DNA of 17,713 bases, from the NCBI GenBank assembly GCA_958436045.1, contig CAUBIP010000031.1:1-17713 (forward strand). Direction: 5' to 3'. Numbering within the stretch: the stretch's first letter is position 1; every line of letters starts with the position of its first letter. Made by a program: the position numbers and the translations under genes. Below the pieces are notes generated by a model. That model was not told the origin of the DNA and made no database searches. It saw only the letters and a list, made by a program, of their open reading frames with translations. Shown one piece after another: positions 1 through 6,114 of this stretch. This DNA is from an uncultured Oscillospiraceae bacterium. Its GTDB lineage: Bacteria > Bacillota > Clostridia > Oscillospirales > Oscillospiraceae.

Positions 1-22
1 ACCATTGGTCCGCCGGGCTTTG
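1..22 (+). repeat. 22-bp direct repeat, copy 1 (truncated by window edge)
   Basis: Identical over 22 bases to 328-349. In the second copy this sequence forms the loop and 3' arm of a CCCGGCG/CGCCGGG hairpin, so the 5' half of this first copy presumably lies just before the window. After the shared 22 bases the two copies diverge. Confidence 0.8.
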
Positions 23-59
23 AGAGGTTGTCAAAAAAGTTTTTTGACAACCTCTCAAA
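19..59. repeat. Near-perfect palindrome with 20-bp arms
   Basis: Bases 19-38 are the exact reverse complement of 40-59, with a single central G at 39. The core reads GAGAGGTTGTC, then six A, G, six T, then GACAACCTCTC. As RNA the T-run lies in the stem and is not followed by a U-tract, so it is not a textbook terminator, although a terminator acting in either direction is possible. A cruciform-forming repeat end is the alternative. Confidence 0.8.
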
Positions 60-188
60 CGCGACCCGCTCCGCTGGGCTCGCGTTTGAAGGGGATTGCA
101 CCCTGCTGCGCGCATAATTTCCGCGCCTTTGGCGCAGAAATTCCACACTTGCAGGGCGAGAAGTATTTTCCCCGACGTATGCGCTGCA

Positions 189-236
189 TGGGTTCGACTT
201 GACCAATCGCGCTTTGCGCTCTTGGAGTCTCACCCA
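189..236. repeat. Hairpin, copy A of a duplicated stem-loop
   Basis: Nested stem: 189-193 with 232-236, 196-199 with 226-229, 203-206 with 222-225 and an inner GCGC/GCGC around TTT. It shares 13 identical bases (212-224) with 416-428 of the second copy. Confidence 0.6.
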
Positions 237-327
237 CTTGCCGCCGGAAAAAATGATTTTGACTTCATTTGCGCCGTGCTCGGCGCAAACTCTGCGAGGC
301 TTTTGACAAGCAGACAAAACCCGGCGC

Positions 328-349
328 ACCATTGGTCCGCCGGGCTTTG
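328..349 (+). repeat. 22-bp direct repeat, copy 2, part of a hairpin
   Basis: Identical to 1-22. Together with 320-327 it makes a stem of 7 bp (320-326 with 338-344) and an 11-nt loop, followed by CTTTG. It could be a remnant of a dispersed repeat family or a weak terminator. Confidence 0.8.
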
Positions 350-402
350 CCTAACAAAAAGAAGAGAGAGAAAAAGAAAGGAAGGAACCGACTTGCGTCG
401 GT

Positions 403-433
403 AAGATCAATAGGACTTTGCGCTCTTGATCTT
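403..433. repeat. Hairpin, copy B of a duplicated stem-loop
   Basis: Perfect 8-bp arms AAGATCAA (403-410) and TTGATCTT (426-433). The loop-side sequence CTTTGCGCTCTTG (416-428) is identical to 212-224 in copy A. The pair C203-G225 in copy A corresponds to T407-A429 here, a compensatory change that keeps the stem. Confidence 0.6.
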
Positions 434-536
434 ATGCTTCGATTATACGGGCAGGTTATGGCCGAATCATGAAAGAAAAATGAATATTCTGTGAATATTC
501 CCGGCGTGCGCCCGGGCTGAAATCGAGAGAAAATAC

Positions 537-565
537 TTGCATTTCTATTCTGGACATGCTATGAT
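537..565 (+). promoter_or_regulatory. Sigma-A-type promoter for lysA
   Basis: The -35 is TTGCAT (537-542), the spacer is 17 nt, and the -10 is TATGAT (560-565) preceded by TGC (557-559), giving an extended -10. The predicted transcription start is near 572, about 60 nt before the lysA start codon. Confidence 0.75.
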
Positions 566-595
566 TCTTCTTAATGTAATATCGTGGAAAAATAT

Positions 596-614
596 ACAGC
601 CCCGCGGGGGCTGT
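596..614 (+). promoter_or_regulatory. Leader hairpin abutting the lysA ribosome binding site
   Basis: Perfect 8-bp stem ACAGCCCC/GGGGCTGT with a GCG loop. It ends two bases before the GGAAGGAG ribosome binding site (616-623). It could tune translation initiation or protect the mRNA 5' end. Confidence 0.5.
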
Positions 615-631
615 GGGAAGGAGCTGCAGCA

Positions 632-1930
632 ATGCTTTCTGATAATATTACGGTAAACGAACAGGGGCATATCGTCTTTGCCGGTTACGATACCACCAGC
701 CTGGCCCATAAATACGGGACGCCGCTGTACCTGATGGATGAGACGAGGATCCGCAAAAACTGCAGGATCTACACCCAGGCGTTCCGGGAGGCCTTCGGCG
801 AAAATGGTCTGGTGCTGTATGCCAGCAAGGCCAATGCCTTCAAGGGCATTTACCGGATCGTCGCCGAGGAGGGGCTGGGGATCGACGTTGTCTCCAGCGG
901 CGAAATTTATACCGCACTGCAGGCCGGGTCCGACCTTTCGACGGCCTATTTTCACAGCAATAACAAGACCGACGAGGACATCGCCTACGCCATTGCCCAG
1001 GGCGTCGGCTGCTTTGTCGTCGACAACCGAGAGGAGCTGGACGCCATTGACGTCATCGCCGGGCAGGCGGGCATCCGCCAGAAGCTCCTGCTGCGACTGA
1101 CCCCGGGCATCGACCCCCACACCTACGACGCCATTAACACTGGCAAGGTGGATTCCAAATTTGGCACCGCCATCGAGACAGGCCAGGCCACGGGTATGAT
1201 CGAGCATGCGCTGTCGCTGCCGAATCTGGACCTGGCGGGCTTCCACTGCCATGTCGGCTCCCAGGTCTTTGAAGAGGATGTCTACCAGCGGACGCTGGAT
1301 ATCATGCTGCCGTATATGGCGGAAATTCGCGAAACGCTAGGCTACACAGCCCGTGAGCTGGATCTGGGCGGCGGCTACGGCGTGCGCTATCTCGATTCCG
1401 ACGGGCCCATCGACATCGGCGCCCGGCTGCGGGAGGTCGCGGCGCACTATAAGGCGCTGACGAAAAAGCTCGGCTATCCCACGCCGAAATTCTTGATGGA
1501 GCCGGGCCGCAGCATCGTGGCCGACGCGGGAATGACCCTTTACCAGGTCGGAACGGTCAAGCGCATTACGGGTTACAAGAGCTATGTCTCCGTCGACGGC
1601 GGCATGACAGACAACCCCCGGTACGCCCTGTACGGCGCGCCGTATACGATTTACAACGCCAGCCGTGCGACGGAAGAAGCCGATTTTAAGGCAGACGTCG
1701 TCGGCCGCTGCTGTGAGAGTGACGATATCATCCAGCCGGATGTGCTGCTGCCCCGGTCGACCTGCCGCGGCGATATCCTAGCCGTAGCGACCACCGGCGC
1801 GTATCACTATGCCATGGCTTCGAATTACAACCGCCTGGGCCGCCCAGCGACAGTCATGCTCAGCCCGGCGGGAGATACTGTCGTCATCCGGCGGGAAACG
1901 CTGGACGATCTGGTGCGGCTCGATGTTTGA
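632..1930 (+). CDS. lysA: Diaminopimelate decarboxylase
   Basis: Cytosolic fold-type III PLP enzyme that decarboxylates meso-diaminopimelate to L-lysine, the last step of lysine synthesis. The protein is 432 aa, normal for the family. Visible motifs are the PLP lysine in YASKAN (K66), the glycine-rich phosphate loop GGGYG (246-250), EPGR (290-293), the cross-dimer cysteine motif CESD (361-364), and the tyrosine-containing AYHYAMASNYN (390-400). The start at 632 is chosen because GGAAGGAG (616-623) lies 8 nt upstream; an in-frame GTG at 584 would precede the leader hairpin and has no ribosome binding site. The gene has its own promoter and overlaps the following acetyltransferase gene by 8 nt. 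The usual CESGD motif reads CESDD here, a small departure. Confidence 0.95.
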   Translation: MLSDNITVNEQGHIVFAGYDTTSLAHKYGTPLYLMDETRIRKNCRIYTQAFREAFGENGLVLYASKANAFKGIYRIVAEEGLGIDVVSSGEIYTALQAGSDLSTAYFHSNNKTDEDIAYAIAQGVGCFVVDNREELDAIDVIAGQAGIRQKLLLRLTPGIDPHTYDAINTGKVDSKFGTAIETGQATGMIEHALSLPNLDLAGFHCHVGSQVFEEDVYQRTLDIMLPYMAEIRETLGYTARELDLGGGYGVRYLDSDGPIDIGARLREVAAHYKALTKKLGYPTPKFLMEPGRSIVADAGMTLYQVGTVKRITGYKSYVSVDGGMTDNPRYALYGAPYTIYNASRATEEADFKADVVGRCCESDDIIQPDVLLPRSTCRGDILAVATTGAYHYAMASNYNRLGRPATVMLSPAGDTVVIRRETLDDLVRLDV

Positions 1931-2414
1931 GTATACCATCCGCCCCGTCACGCCAGAGGATCTGGACGGCGTCACCGCCGTGGAGGCAGCCTGCTTCCCG
2001 CCTGCGGAGGCGGCGAGCCGGGAGCGCTTTGCCCGGCGCATCGCCCAGTTTCCGGACCGGTTTTTCGTCGCCTGCAGCGCCGGGCGCATCATCGGCCTGG
2101 TCAACGGCTGCCGGTCAGACCGGCCACGGATCGACGATGCGATGTTTGAATCCGGCGCCCATGTGCCGGACGGGCTGTACCAGATGATCTTCGGCCTTGC
2201 CGTGCTGCCGGAATTTCAGCACCGGGGCGTCGCGGCGGCGCTGCTGCGCCAGATGATCGCCTCGTCCCACACGCTGGGGCTTGCCGGCATCGCGTTGACC
2301 TGCAAGGCAGAGAAAATCGGCTACTACGCCCGCTTCGGCTTTGTAGCGCAGGGCGTCTCGGCATCTGTACACGGTGGCGCGGTGTGGTACGATATGGCCC
2401 TGGAAAATCCTTGA
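1923..2414 (+). CDS. GNAT-family N-acetyltransferase
   Basis: Predicted cytosolic acetyl-CoA-dependent acetyltransferase, 163 aa, substrate unknown. The N-terminal strand and helix (residues 5-30) are typical of the fold. The acetyl-CoA pyrophosphate loop is seen as LAVLPEFQHRGVAAALL (92-108), with an RxxGxA-like HRGVAA. The C-terminal KIGYYARFGF (131-140) followed by SVHGGAVWYDM resembles the arylalkylamine-type GNAT subgroup common in Bacillota. The start ATG lies inside the last codons of lysA (overlap ATGTTTGA), so it is probably translationally coupled and co-transcribed. The co-expression does not reveal its substrate. The stop codon overlaps the -35 box of the next promoter. Confidence 0.9.
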   Translation: MFEYTIRPVTPEDLDGVTAVEAACFPPAEAASRERFARRIAQFPDRFFVACSAGRIIGLVNGCRSDRPRIDDAMFESGAHVPDGLYQMIFGLAVLPEFQHRGVAAALLRQMIASSHTLGLAGIALTCKAEKIGYYARFGFVAQGVSASVHGGAVWYDMALENP

Positions 2415-2439
2415 CAACATTTTCACGCGCCGATATAAT
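2411..2439 (+). promoter_or_regulatory. Perfect-consensus promoter for metY-metA
   Basis: TTGACA (2411-2416), 17-nt spacer, TATAAT (2434-2439). The -35 overlaps the stop codon of the upstream acetyltransferase gene. Such a strong promoter is usually held in check downstream, and here a terminator sits in the leader. The predicted start is near 2445-2447. Confidence 0.9.
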
Positions 2440-2441
2440 AA

Positions 2442-2512
2442 AAGCGCGGGGCGCTGCCGCCCTTGCCGCCGCGGGGAACCGACCGGCGTGATGACTCGCA
2501 AGTGCAAGACCG
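2442..2512 (+). ncRNA. Structured metY leader, candidate riboswitch of unknown class
   Basis: About 65-70 nt lie between the transcription start and the terminator. Possible helices are P1 2442-2449/2510-2517 (shorter if the start is at 2446), P2 CTTGC 2462-2466/GCAAG 2498-2502, stacked P3 2467-2471/2484-2488, and a tip 2472-2474/2479-2481 closed by a GGAA tetraloop with a 2-nt bulge. A 9-nt TGATGACTC strand (2489-2497) stays unpaired between P3 and P2. P1 shares 2513-2517 with the terminator 5' arm, so the two are mutually exclusive. An alternative antiterminator is GCCCTTG (2459-2465) with CAAGGGC (2522-2528). There is no match to the SAM-I (S-box), SMK, SAM-II or T-box consensus sequences that I know. 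The folding is hand-derived. Confidence 0.5.
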
Positions 2513-2550
2513 CGCTTGCCTCAAGGGCTCCCTTGGGGCAAGCGTTTTTT
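2513..2550 (+). terminator. Intrinsic terminator inside the metY leader (attenuator)
   Basis: The arms 2513-2527 and 2530-2544 are complementary over 15 positions with one G-U pair; the innermost pair must open to form the loop. Six T follow (2545-2550). It lies between the metY promoter and its start codon, so read-through must be regulated or partial for metY to be expressed. Confidence 0.85.
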
Positions 2551-2584
2551 CTAGTCCCATATGCGCAGAAAAGGAGAGCTACCA

Positions 2585-3868
2585 ATGAACGATTACCGGA
2601 TCGAGACGACCTGTGTCCAGGGCGGCTACCGCCCGAAGAACGGCGAACCGCGCCAAATTCCCATTATTCAAAGTACCACATTTAAATATGATACCGGCGA
2701 GGCCATGGGCCGCCTGTTTGACCTGGAGGACGCGGGTTATTTTTACTCCCGGCTCCAGAACCCCACCTGCGACACCGTCGCGGCAAAGGTCTGCCAGATG
2801 GAGGGCGGCAGCGCAGCGATGCTGCTGGCCTCGGGCATGGCGGCCAATTTCTTCGCCGCGTTCAATATCGCCGGGTGCGGCGACCATATCGTCTCCTCGG
2901 CGTCGATCTACGGCGGGACGTATAACCTGTTTTCTGTGACGATGAAGCGCATGGGCGTCGACGTCACCTTCATCTCCCCGGACTGCACCCGCCAGGAGCT
3001 GGACGCCGCCTTCCGGCCCAATACGAAGCTCCTCTTCGGCGAGACCATCGCCAACCCGGCGCTGACGGTCCTGGACATTGAAAAATTTTCAGACGCTGCC
3101 CACGCCCACGGCGTTCCCCTGATTGTGGATAACACATTTGCCACCCCCGTCCACTGCCAGCCCATCGCCTGGGGCGCGGATATCGTCACCCATTCGACAA
3201 CGAAGTATATGGACGGCCACGGCGCGGCCCTGGGCGGCTGCATCGTCGACGCAGGGAAATTCGACTGGACGAAATACGCTGAGAAATACCCCGGCCTCTG
3301 CACGCCGGACGAGAGCTATCACGGCGTGACCTACACTGAGCGCTTCGGCCTGGGCGGCGCGTTCATCACCAAATGCACCACCCAGCTTATGCGGGACCTT
3401 GGCCCCATGCTCTCGCCCCACAGCGCATTCTTGCTGAACCTGGGCCTGGAGAGCCTGCATGTGCGCATCGACCGGCACAGCGAAAACGCCTTGGCCGTCG
3501 CGGAATTTCTGCAGCAGCATGAGAAGATCGCCTGGGTCAACTTCCCCCAGCTGCCGGGTAACAAATACTACCAGCTGGCGTGCAAATATATGCCGAAGGG
3601 CACTTGCGGCGTCGTCAGCTTCGGCGTCAAGGGCGGCCGCAGCGCGGCGGAGGCGTTTATGCGCCACCTACGTCTGGCAGCCATCGAGACCCATGTGGCC
3701 GACGCCCGGACCTGCTGCCTGCACCCGGCCAGCACGACCCACCGCCAGATGACGGACACAGAGCTGGAGGCGGCCGGAGTCGGCCCGGACCTGGTCCGGC
3801 TGTCCTGTGGGCTGGAAAACAAAGATGACCTGATCGCCGACCTGCGCCAAGCGCTGGACGCAATCTGA
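2585..3868 (+). CDS. metY: O-acetylhomoserine sulfhydrylase
   Basis: Cys/Met-metabolism PLP enzyme (fold type I) expected to convert O-acetyl-L-homoserine plus sulfide to L-homocysteine and acetate. It has 427 aa, the length typical of MetY rather than of the shorter cystathionine synthases (about 380 aa). Visible are YSRLQNPT (54-61), the GGSAAMLLASGMAA segment (74-87), DNTFATP (182-188), and the PLP lysine in HSTTKYMDGHG (K207). The start at 2585 follows AAAGGAGAG; an in-frame ATG at 2561 would lie upstream of that ribosome binding site and is rejected. It is followed 58 nt later by metA, which makes its substrate. Expression probably depends on the leader attenuator. A methionine gamma-lyase is the main alternative, but the length and neighbour argue against it. 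Confidence 0.93.
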   Translation: MNDYRIETTCVQGGYRPKNGEPRQIPIIQSTTFKYDTGEAMGRLFDLEDAGYFYSRLQNPTCDTVAAKVCQMEGGSAAMLLASGMAANFFAAFNIAGCGDHIVSSASIYGGTYNLFSVTMKRMGVDVTFISPDCTRQELDAAFRPNTKLLFGETIANPALTVLDIEKFSDAAHAHGVPLIVDNTFATPVHCQPIAWGADIVTHSTTKYMDGHGAALGGCIVDAGKFDWTKYAEKYPGLCTPDESYHGVTYTERFGLGGAFITKCTTQLMRDLGPMLSPHSAFLLNLGLESLHVRIDRHSENALAVAEFLQQHEKIAWVNFPQLPGNKYYQLACKYMPKGTCGVVSFGVKGGRSAAEAFMRHLRLAAIETHVADARTCCLHPASTTHRQMTDTELEAAGVGPDLVRLSCGLENKDDLIADLRQALDAI

Positions 3869-3877
3869 ACGCAGAAT

Positions 3878-3907
3878 GCTGCCAGGCGGCCCGGGCTGCC
3901 TGGCAGC
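3878..3907 (+). promoter_or_regulatory. 10-bp hairpin between metY and metA
   Basis: GCTGCCAGGC (3878-3887) pairs perfectly with 3898-3907 around a 10-nt loop. There is no T-tract, so it is not a complete terminator. It sits just upstream of the metA ribosome binding site (AAAGGAG) and could stabilise the upstream message or mark a processing site that sets the metY:metA ratio. Confidence 0.5.
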
Positions 3908-3926
3908 GGCTTAAAGGAGAAGCACC

Positions 3927-4844
3927 ATGCCCATTAAGATCCCAAACGACCTGCCTGCGGTCAAAACCCTGCAGGAGGAAAATATCTTTGTCATGACCCA
4001 CACCCGGGCCTCGACCCAGGATATCCGCCCGCTGCGGATCGTCCTGCTGAATCTGATGCCCAAGAAGATCGAAACGGAGACGCAGCTCTCCCGCCTGCTG
4101 GGCAACACGCCGCTGCAGATCGAGCTGGAGCTGGTGCGGATGAAATCCCACGAGGCAGCCAACACGCCCCAGCACCATCTGCTCTCGTTCTACAAAACGT
4201 TTGACGATATCCGCGACGAGCGCTTTGATGGCATGGTCATCACCGGCGCGCCGGTGGAGCAGATGCCCTTTGAGAACGTGGATTATTGGCCGGAGCTGTG
4301 CCAGATCATGGCGTGGAGCAAGACGAATGTCCACAGCACGCTGCACATCTGCTGGGGCGCGCAGGCAGGGCTGTATTATCATTACGGCATTGAAAAGCAA
4401 CAGCTTCCCAAGAAGCTCTTCGGTGTCTTCCCCCACCGGGTGGAGTATAAGCGCTCGATCCTGTTCCGGGGCTTTGACGATGAATTTATGGTCCCCCACT
4501 CCCGGCATACGACGGTGCGGCGGGAGGATATCGAGAAGATCGACGACCTGCGCATCCTGGCTTCGTCTGAGGAGGCAGGCGTCTATGCCGTCTTTACGAA
4601 TATGGGCCGCCAAATTTTCATCACCGGCCACTCAGAGTACGACGCCGACACGCTGAAAAACGAATACCTGCGGGACATTGCCGCCGGGAAGCCCATTGAG
4701 CTCCCCAAAAACTACTTCCCGGATGACGACCCCACCCGGCAGCCGCTGGTACGCTGGCGCTCCAGCGCCAACCTGCTGTTCAGCAACTGGCTCAACTACT
4801 TCGTCTATCAGACAACACCGTACGACCTGCGGTCGCTGACCTGA
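3927..4844 (+). CDS. metA: Homoserine O-acetyltransferase (MetA type)
   Basis: Cytosolic acyltransferase of the class I glutamine-amidotransferase-like MetA family, 305 aa, full length. It activates L-homoserine as the first committed step of methionine synthesis. The catalytic cysteine is C142 in HICWGAQ, with H235 and E237 in TGHSEYD. Residue 111 is Glu (GAPVE). In characterised MetA proteins Glu at 111 goes with acetyl-CoA use and Gly with succinyl-CoA, so the product is inferred to be O-acetylhomoserine, exactly the substrate of the MetY upstream. The start follows AAAGGAG at 8-9 nt spacing. Many databases would call this homoserine O-succinyltransferase by family name, which is probably wrong for the substrate. 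Confidence 0.95.
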   Translation: MPIKIPNDLPAVKTLQEENIFVMTHTRASTQDIRPLRIVLLNLMPKKIETETQLSRLLGNTPLQIELELVRMKSHEAANTPQHHLLSFYKTFDDIRDERFDGMVITGAPVEQMPFENVDYWPELCQIMAWSKTNVHSTLHICWGAQAGLYYHYGIEKQQLPKKLFGVFPHRVEYKRSILFRGFDDEFMVPHSRHTTVRREDIEKIDDLRILASSEEAGVYAVFTNMGRQIFITGHSEYDADTLKNEYLRDIAAGKPIELPKNYFPDDDPTRQPLVRWRSSANLLFSNWLNYFVYQTTPYDLRSLT

Positions 4845-4855
4845 GGGCGGCGCGG

Positions 4856-5125
4856 ATGAAGGCGCTCTACGCTTACCTGGCCGCGGCCAATGTCATCACG
4901 GCCCTGCTCTACGGCGCGGATAAGGCCAAGGCCCGGCGGGGTGCATGGCGGATCCCGGAGCGCGTCCTGTTGGGCTGCGGCATCTGCGGCGGCGCGCTGG
5001 GCGCTCTGCTGGGGATGCGGCTGTTTCACCACAAGACCCGCCACTGGTACTTTACCGCGATCAACACCGCCGCCCTCCTCGCCTGGGCCGCACTGCTGGC
5101 GTATCGAAACGGCGTGTTTTCTTAA
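4856..5125 (+). CDS. DUF1294 small membrane protein
   Basis: An 89-aa protein with three hydrophobic segments, at about residues 3-19, 37-54 and 66-83. The DUF1294 signature is visible: YGADKAKARRGAWRIPE (19-35), then GGALGALLGM (45-54) and FHHKTRHWYF (56-65). The function of the family is not established. The gene starts 11 nt after the metA stop with only a weak GAGGG-like ribosome binding site, so it is probably the last gene of the metY-metA transcript. Nothing in it suggests a methionine role; it may simply be carried along. Confidence 0.85.
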   Translation: MKALYAYLAAANVITALLYGADKAKARRGAWRIPERVLLGCGICGGALGALLGMRLFHHKTRHWYFTAINTAALLAWAALLAYRNGVFS

Positions 5126-5127
5126 AA

Positions 5128-5162
5128 AACTCCGCTGCAGCTTGCGCTGCGGCGGAGTTTTT
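5128..5162. terminator. Bidirectional intrinsic terminator
   Basis: A 14-bp stem (5128-5141 with 5146-5159, one T-G pair) with a TTGC loop, preceded by an A-run and followed by T5. It lies between convergent genes and can terminate both the met transcript and the dehydrogenase transcript on the opposite strand. Confidence 0.85.
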
Positions 5163-5170
5163 GCTGCCGG

Positions 5171-5944
5171 TCACGGCAATTTTTGCTGGTGCATCCAATA
5201 GGTCATGACAAAGCTGTGGGGCAGCAGCTTGCACAGGGCGGCCTGGAAGCGGGCGACGAAGCCGTATTTGCTGACGTCCTTCCCCCGGGCCAGGTCCCGC
5301 CAGGCGCGGCGGACGATCTGAGCTGGATCGTACATAGCGGTGTATTTTTTCACGATTTGCTCCCGCCCGGCGTCAATCGCCCGGTCGAAAAACTCGGTCT
5401 TCGTCCAGAACGGGCACAGGGCCATGACCAGGATGCCCTGGGGGCGCACCTCCCGGTTTAGGGCACGGCTCAATTGCAAGACGAACGCTTTTGACGCGGC
5501 GTAGACATTGATATACGGAATCGGCTGGAACGCAGCAACAGAGGCAATGTTGACGATGCAGCTGCCCTCACCCAGATACGGCAGGGTCAACTGGCACATA
5601 GCCAACACCGCCTGGCAGTTCAGCGCAACCATCGCCTGGTTCACCGCCAGGGGCGTCTGCCAGGTGGCGGCAAATTTGCCGAAGCCGCTGGCGTTGATGA
5701 GCAGTGCAACCCGGGGCCGCTCCTGCTCCAGCAGCGCCTGATATTCGGAAAAGCTGGCCGGGTCCGTCAGGTCCAGCGCCAGGGGGCGCACCGGGCAGGG
5801 CGCCTGAAGCGCCTTGAGCCGTTCCTGGCGACGGGCGATGGCCCAAATTTCATCCAGCCGGACGCCGAAGGACTCGATCGTCCGAACAAATTCCGCGCCC
5901 ATCCCGCTGGATGCGCCGGTGATCACAGCAATGGTTTTCTGCAT
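5171..5944 (-). CDS. Short-chain dehydrogenase/reductase (SDR)
   Basis: Classical NAD(P)-dependent SDR, 257 aa, cytosolic, substrate unknown. It shows the Rossmann glycine motif TGASSGMG (9-16), NASG (84-87, a variant of NAG), a catalytic serine in IASVAA (S135) and YAASK (Y148, K152). The C-terminal part (PHSFVMTYWMHQQ) is hydrophobic and resembles the uncharacterised SDR group often annotated as DltE/YqjQ-like. The start at 5944 is set by GGGAGGG 9 nt upstream; the longer frame to 5998 begins before that ribosome binding site. The gene is divergent from the CLC gene and transcribed alone. A TATACT at about 5994 on this strand may be its -10, but no good -35 is seen. Confidence 0.88.
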   Translation of the reverse strand: MQKTIAVITGASSGMGAEFVRTIESFGVRLDEIWAIARRQERLKALQAPCPVRPLALDLTDPASFSEYQALLEQERPRVALLINASGFGKFAATWQTPLAVNQAMVALNCQAVLAMCQLTLPYLGEGSCIVNIASVAAFQPIPYINVYAASKAFVLQLSRALNREVRPQGILVMALCPFWTKTEFFDRAIDAGREQIVKKYTAMYDPAQIVRRAWRDLARGKDVSKYGFVARFQAALCKLLPHSFVMTYWMHQQKLP

Positions 5945-6029
5945 GGCGTGACGCCCTCCCCATTTTTTATTTATCTTGTTGCTCCCAGTATACCACAAAG
6001 CCGCGCCAAATACTACCGGAAAGCGGAGG

Positions 6030-6057
6030 TTGCAAAATGCTGCGGCTGTGGTAAAAT
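6030..6057 (+). promoter_or_regulatory. Probable promoter for the CLC transporter gene
   Basis: TTGCAA (6030-6035), 16-nt spacer, TAAAAT (6052-6057). A 7-bp hairpin (6062-6068 with 6079-6085) lies at the expected RNA 5' end. No fluoride-riboswitch consensus is seen in the leader. Confidence 0.6.
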
Positions 6058-6114
6058 AAAGACGCGGCGCGCTGAAAGGCCGCGTAAAATGGAAAGAAGA
6101 AAAGAGAGACGAGC

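Larger units (their letters stand above)
1..435. other. Hairpin-rich non-coding block upstream of lysA
   Basis: No convincing gene lies here: the open frames are short, lack ribosome binding sites and run through the inverted repeats. What is seen is a dense series of stem-loops. They include arms at 57-64/80-87; 101-106/151-156 enclosing 116-121/137-142 and 123-127/131-135; 189-193/232-236 enclosing 196-199/226-229; an 8-bp perfect stem 268-275/282-289; 320-326/338-344; 387-392/397-402; and 403-410/426-433. Motifs such as GCGC-TTT-GCGC recur. The pattern resembles dispersed intergenic repeat elements or MITE-like debris rather than a riboswitch. I see no lysine-riboswitch (L-box) consensus, and the function is unknown. 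Confidence 0.6.

Noticed and set aside
1..435. CRISPR array in the repeat-rich 5' block
   Set aside because: The repeats are irregularly spaced stem-loops with one 22-bp direct repeat only; there is no regular repeat-spacer pattern and no cas gene.
5..472. Overlapping open frames of 60-102 codons in the 5' block
   Set aside because: They lack ribosome binding sites, overlap one another in several frames and run through inverted repeats, so they are best read as chance frames in repeat DNA.
572..631. Lysine riboswitch upstream of lysA
   Set aside because: The leader is about 60 nt, too short for the L-box, and has none of its conserved segments.
2473..2481. GGGGAACCG resembles the T-box antiterminator bulge
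   Set aside because: The T-box core is not exact, the leader is far too short for a Stem I, and it is not positioned directly before the terminator.
2489..2497. TGATGACTC resembles the 3' conserved part of the fluoride riboswitch
   Set aside because: The required 5' GGCGATGG-type segment and pseudoknot partners are missing, and the downstream genes are methionine genes.
2491..2685. Possible leader peptide starting at ATG 2491 in the metY leader
   Set aside because: No ribosome binding site precedes it, it has only one Cys codon and no Met run, and it reads through the terminator into metY in another frame.
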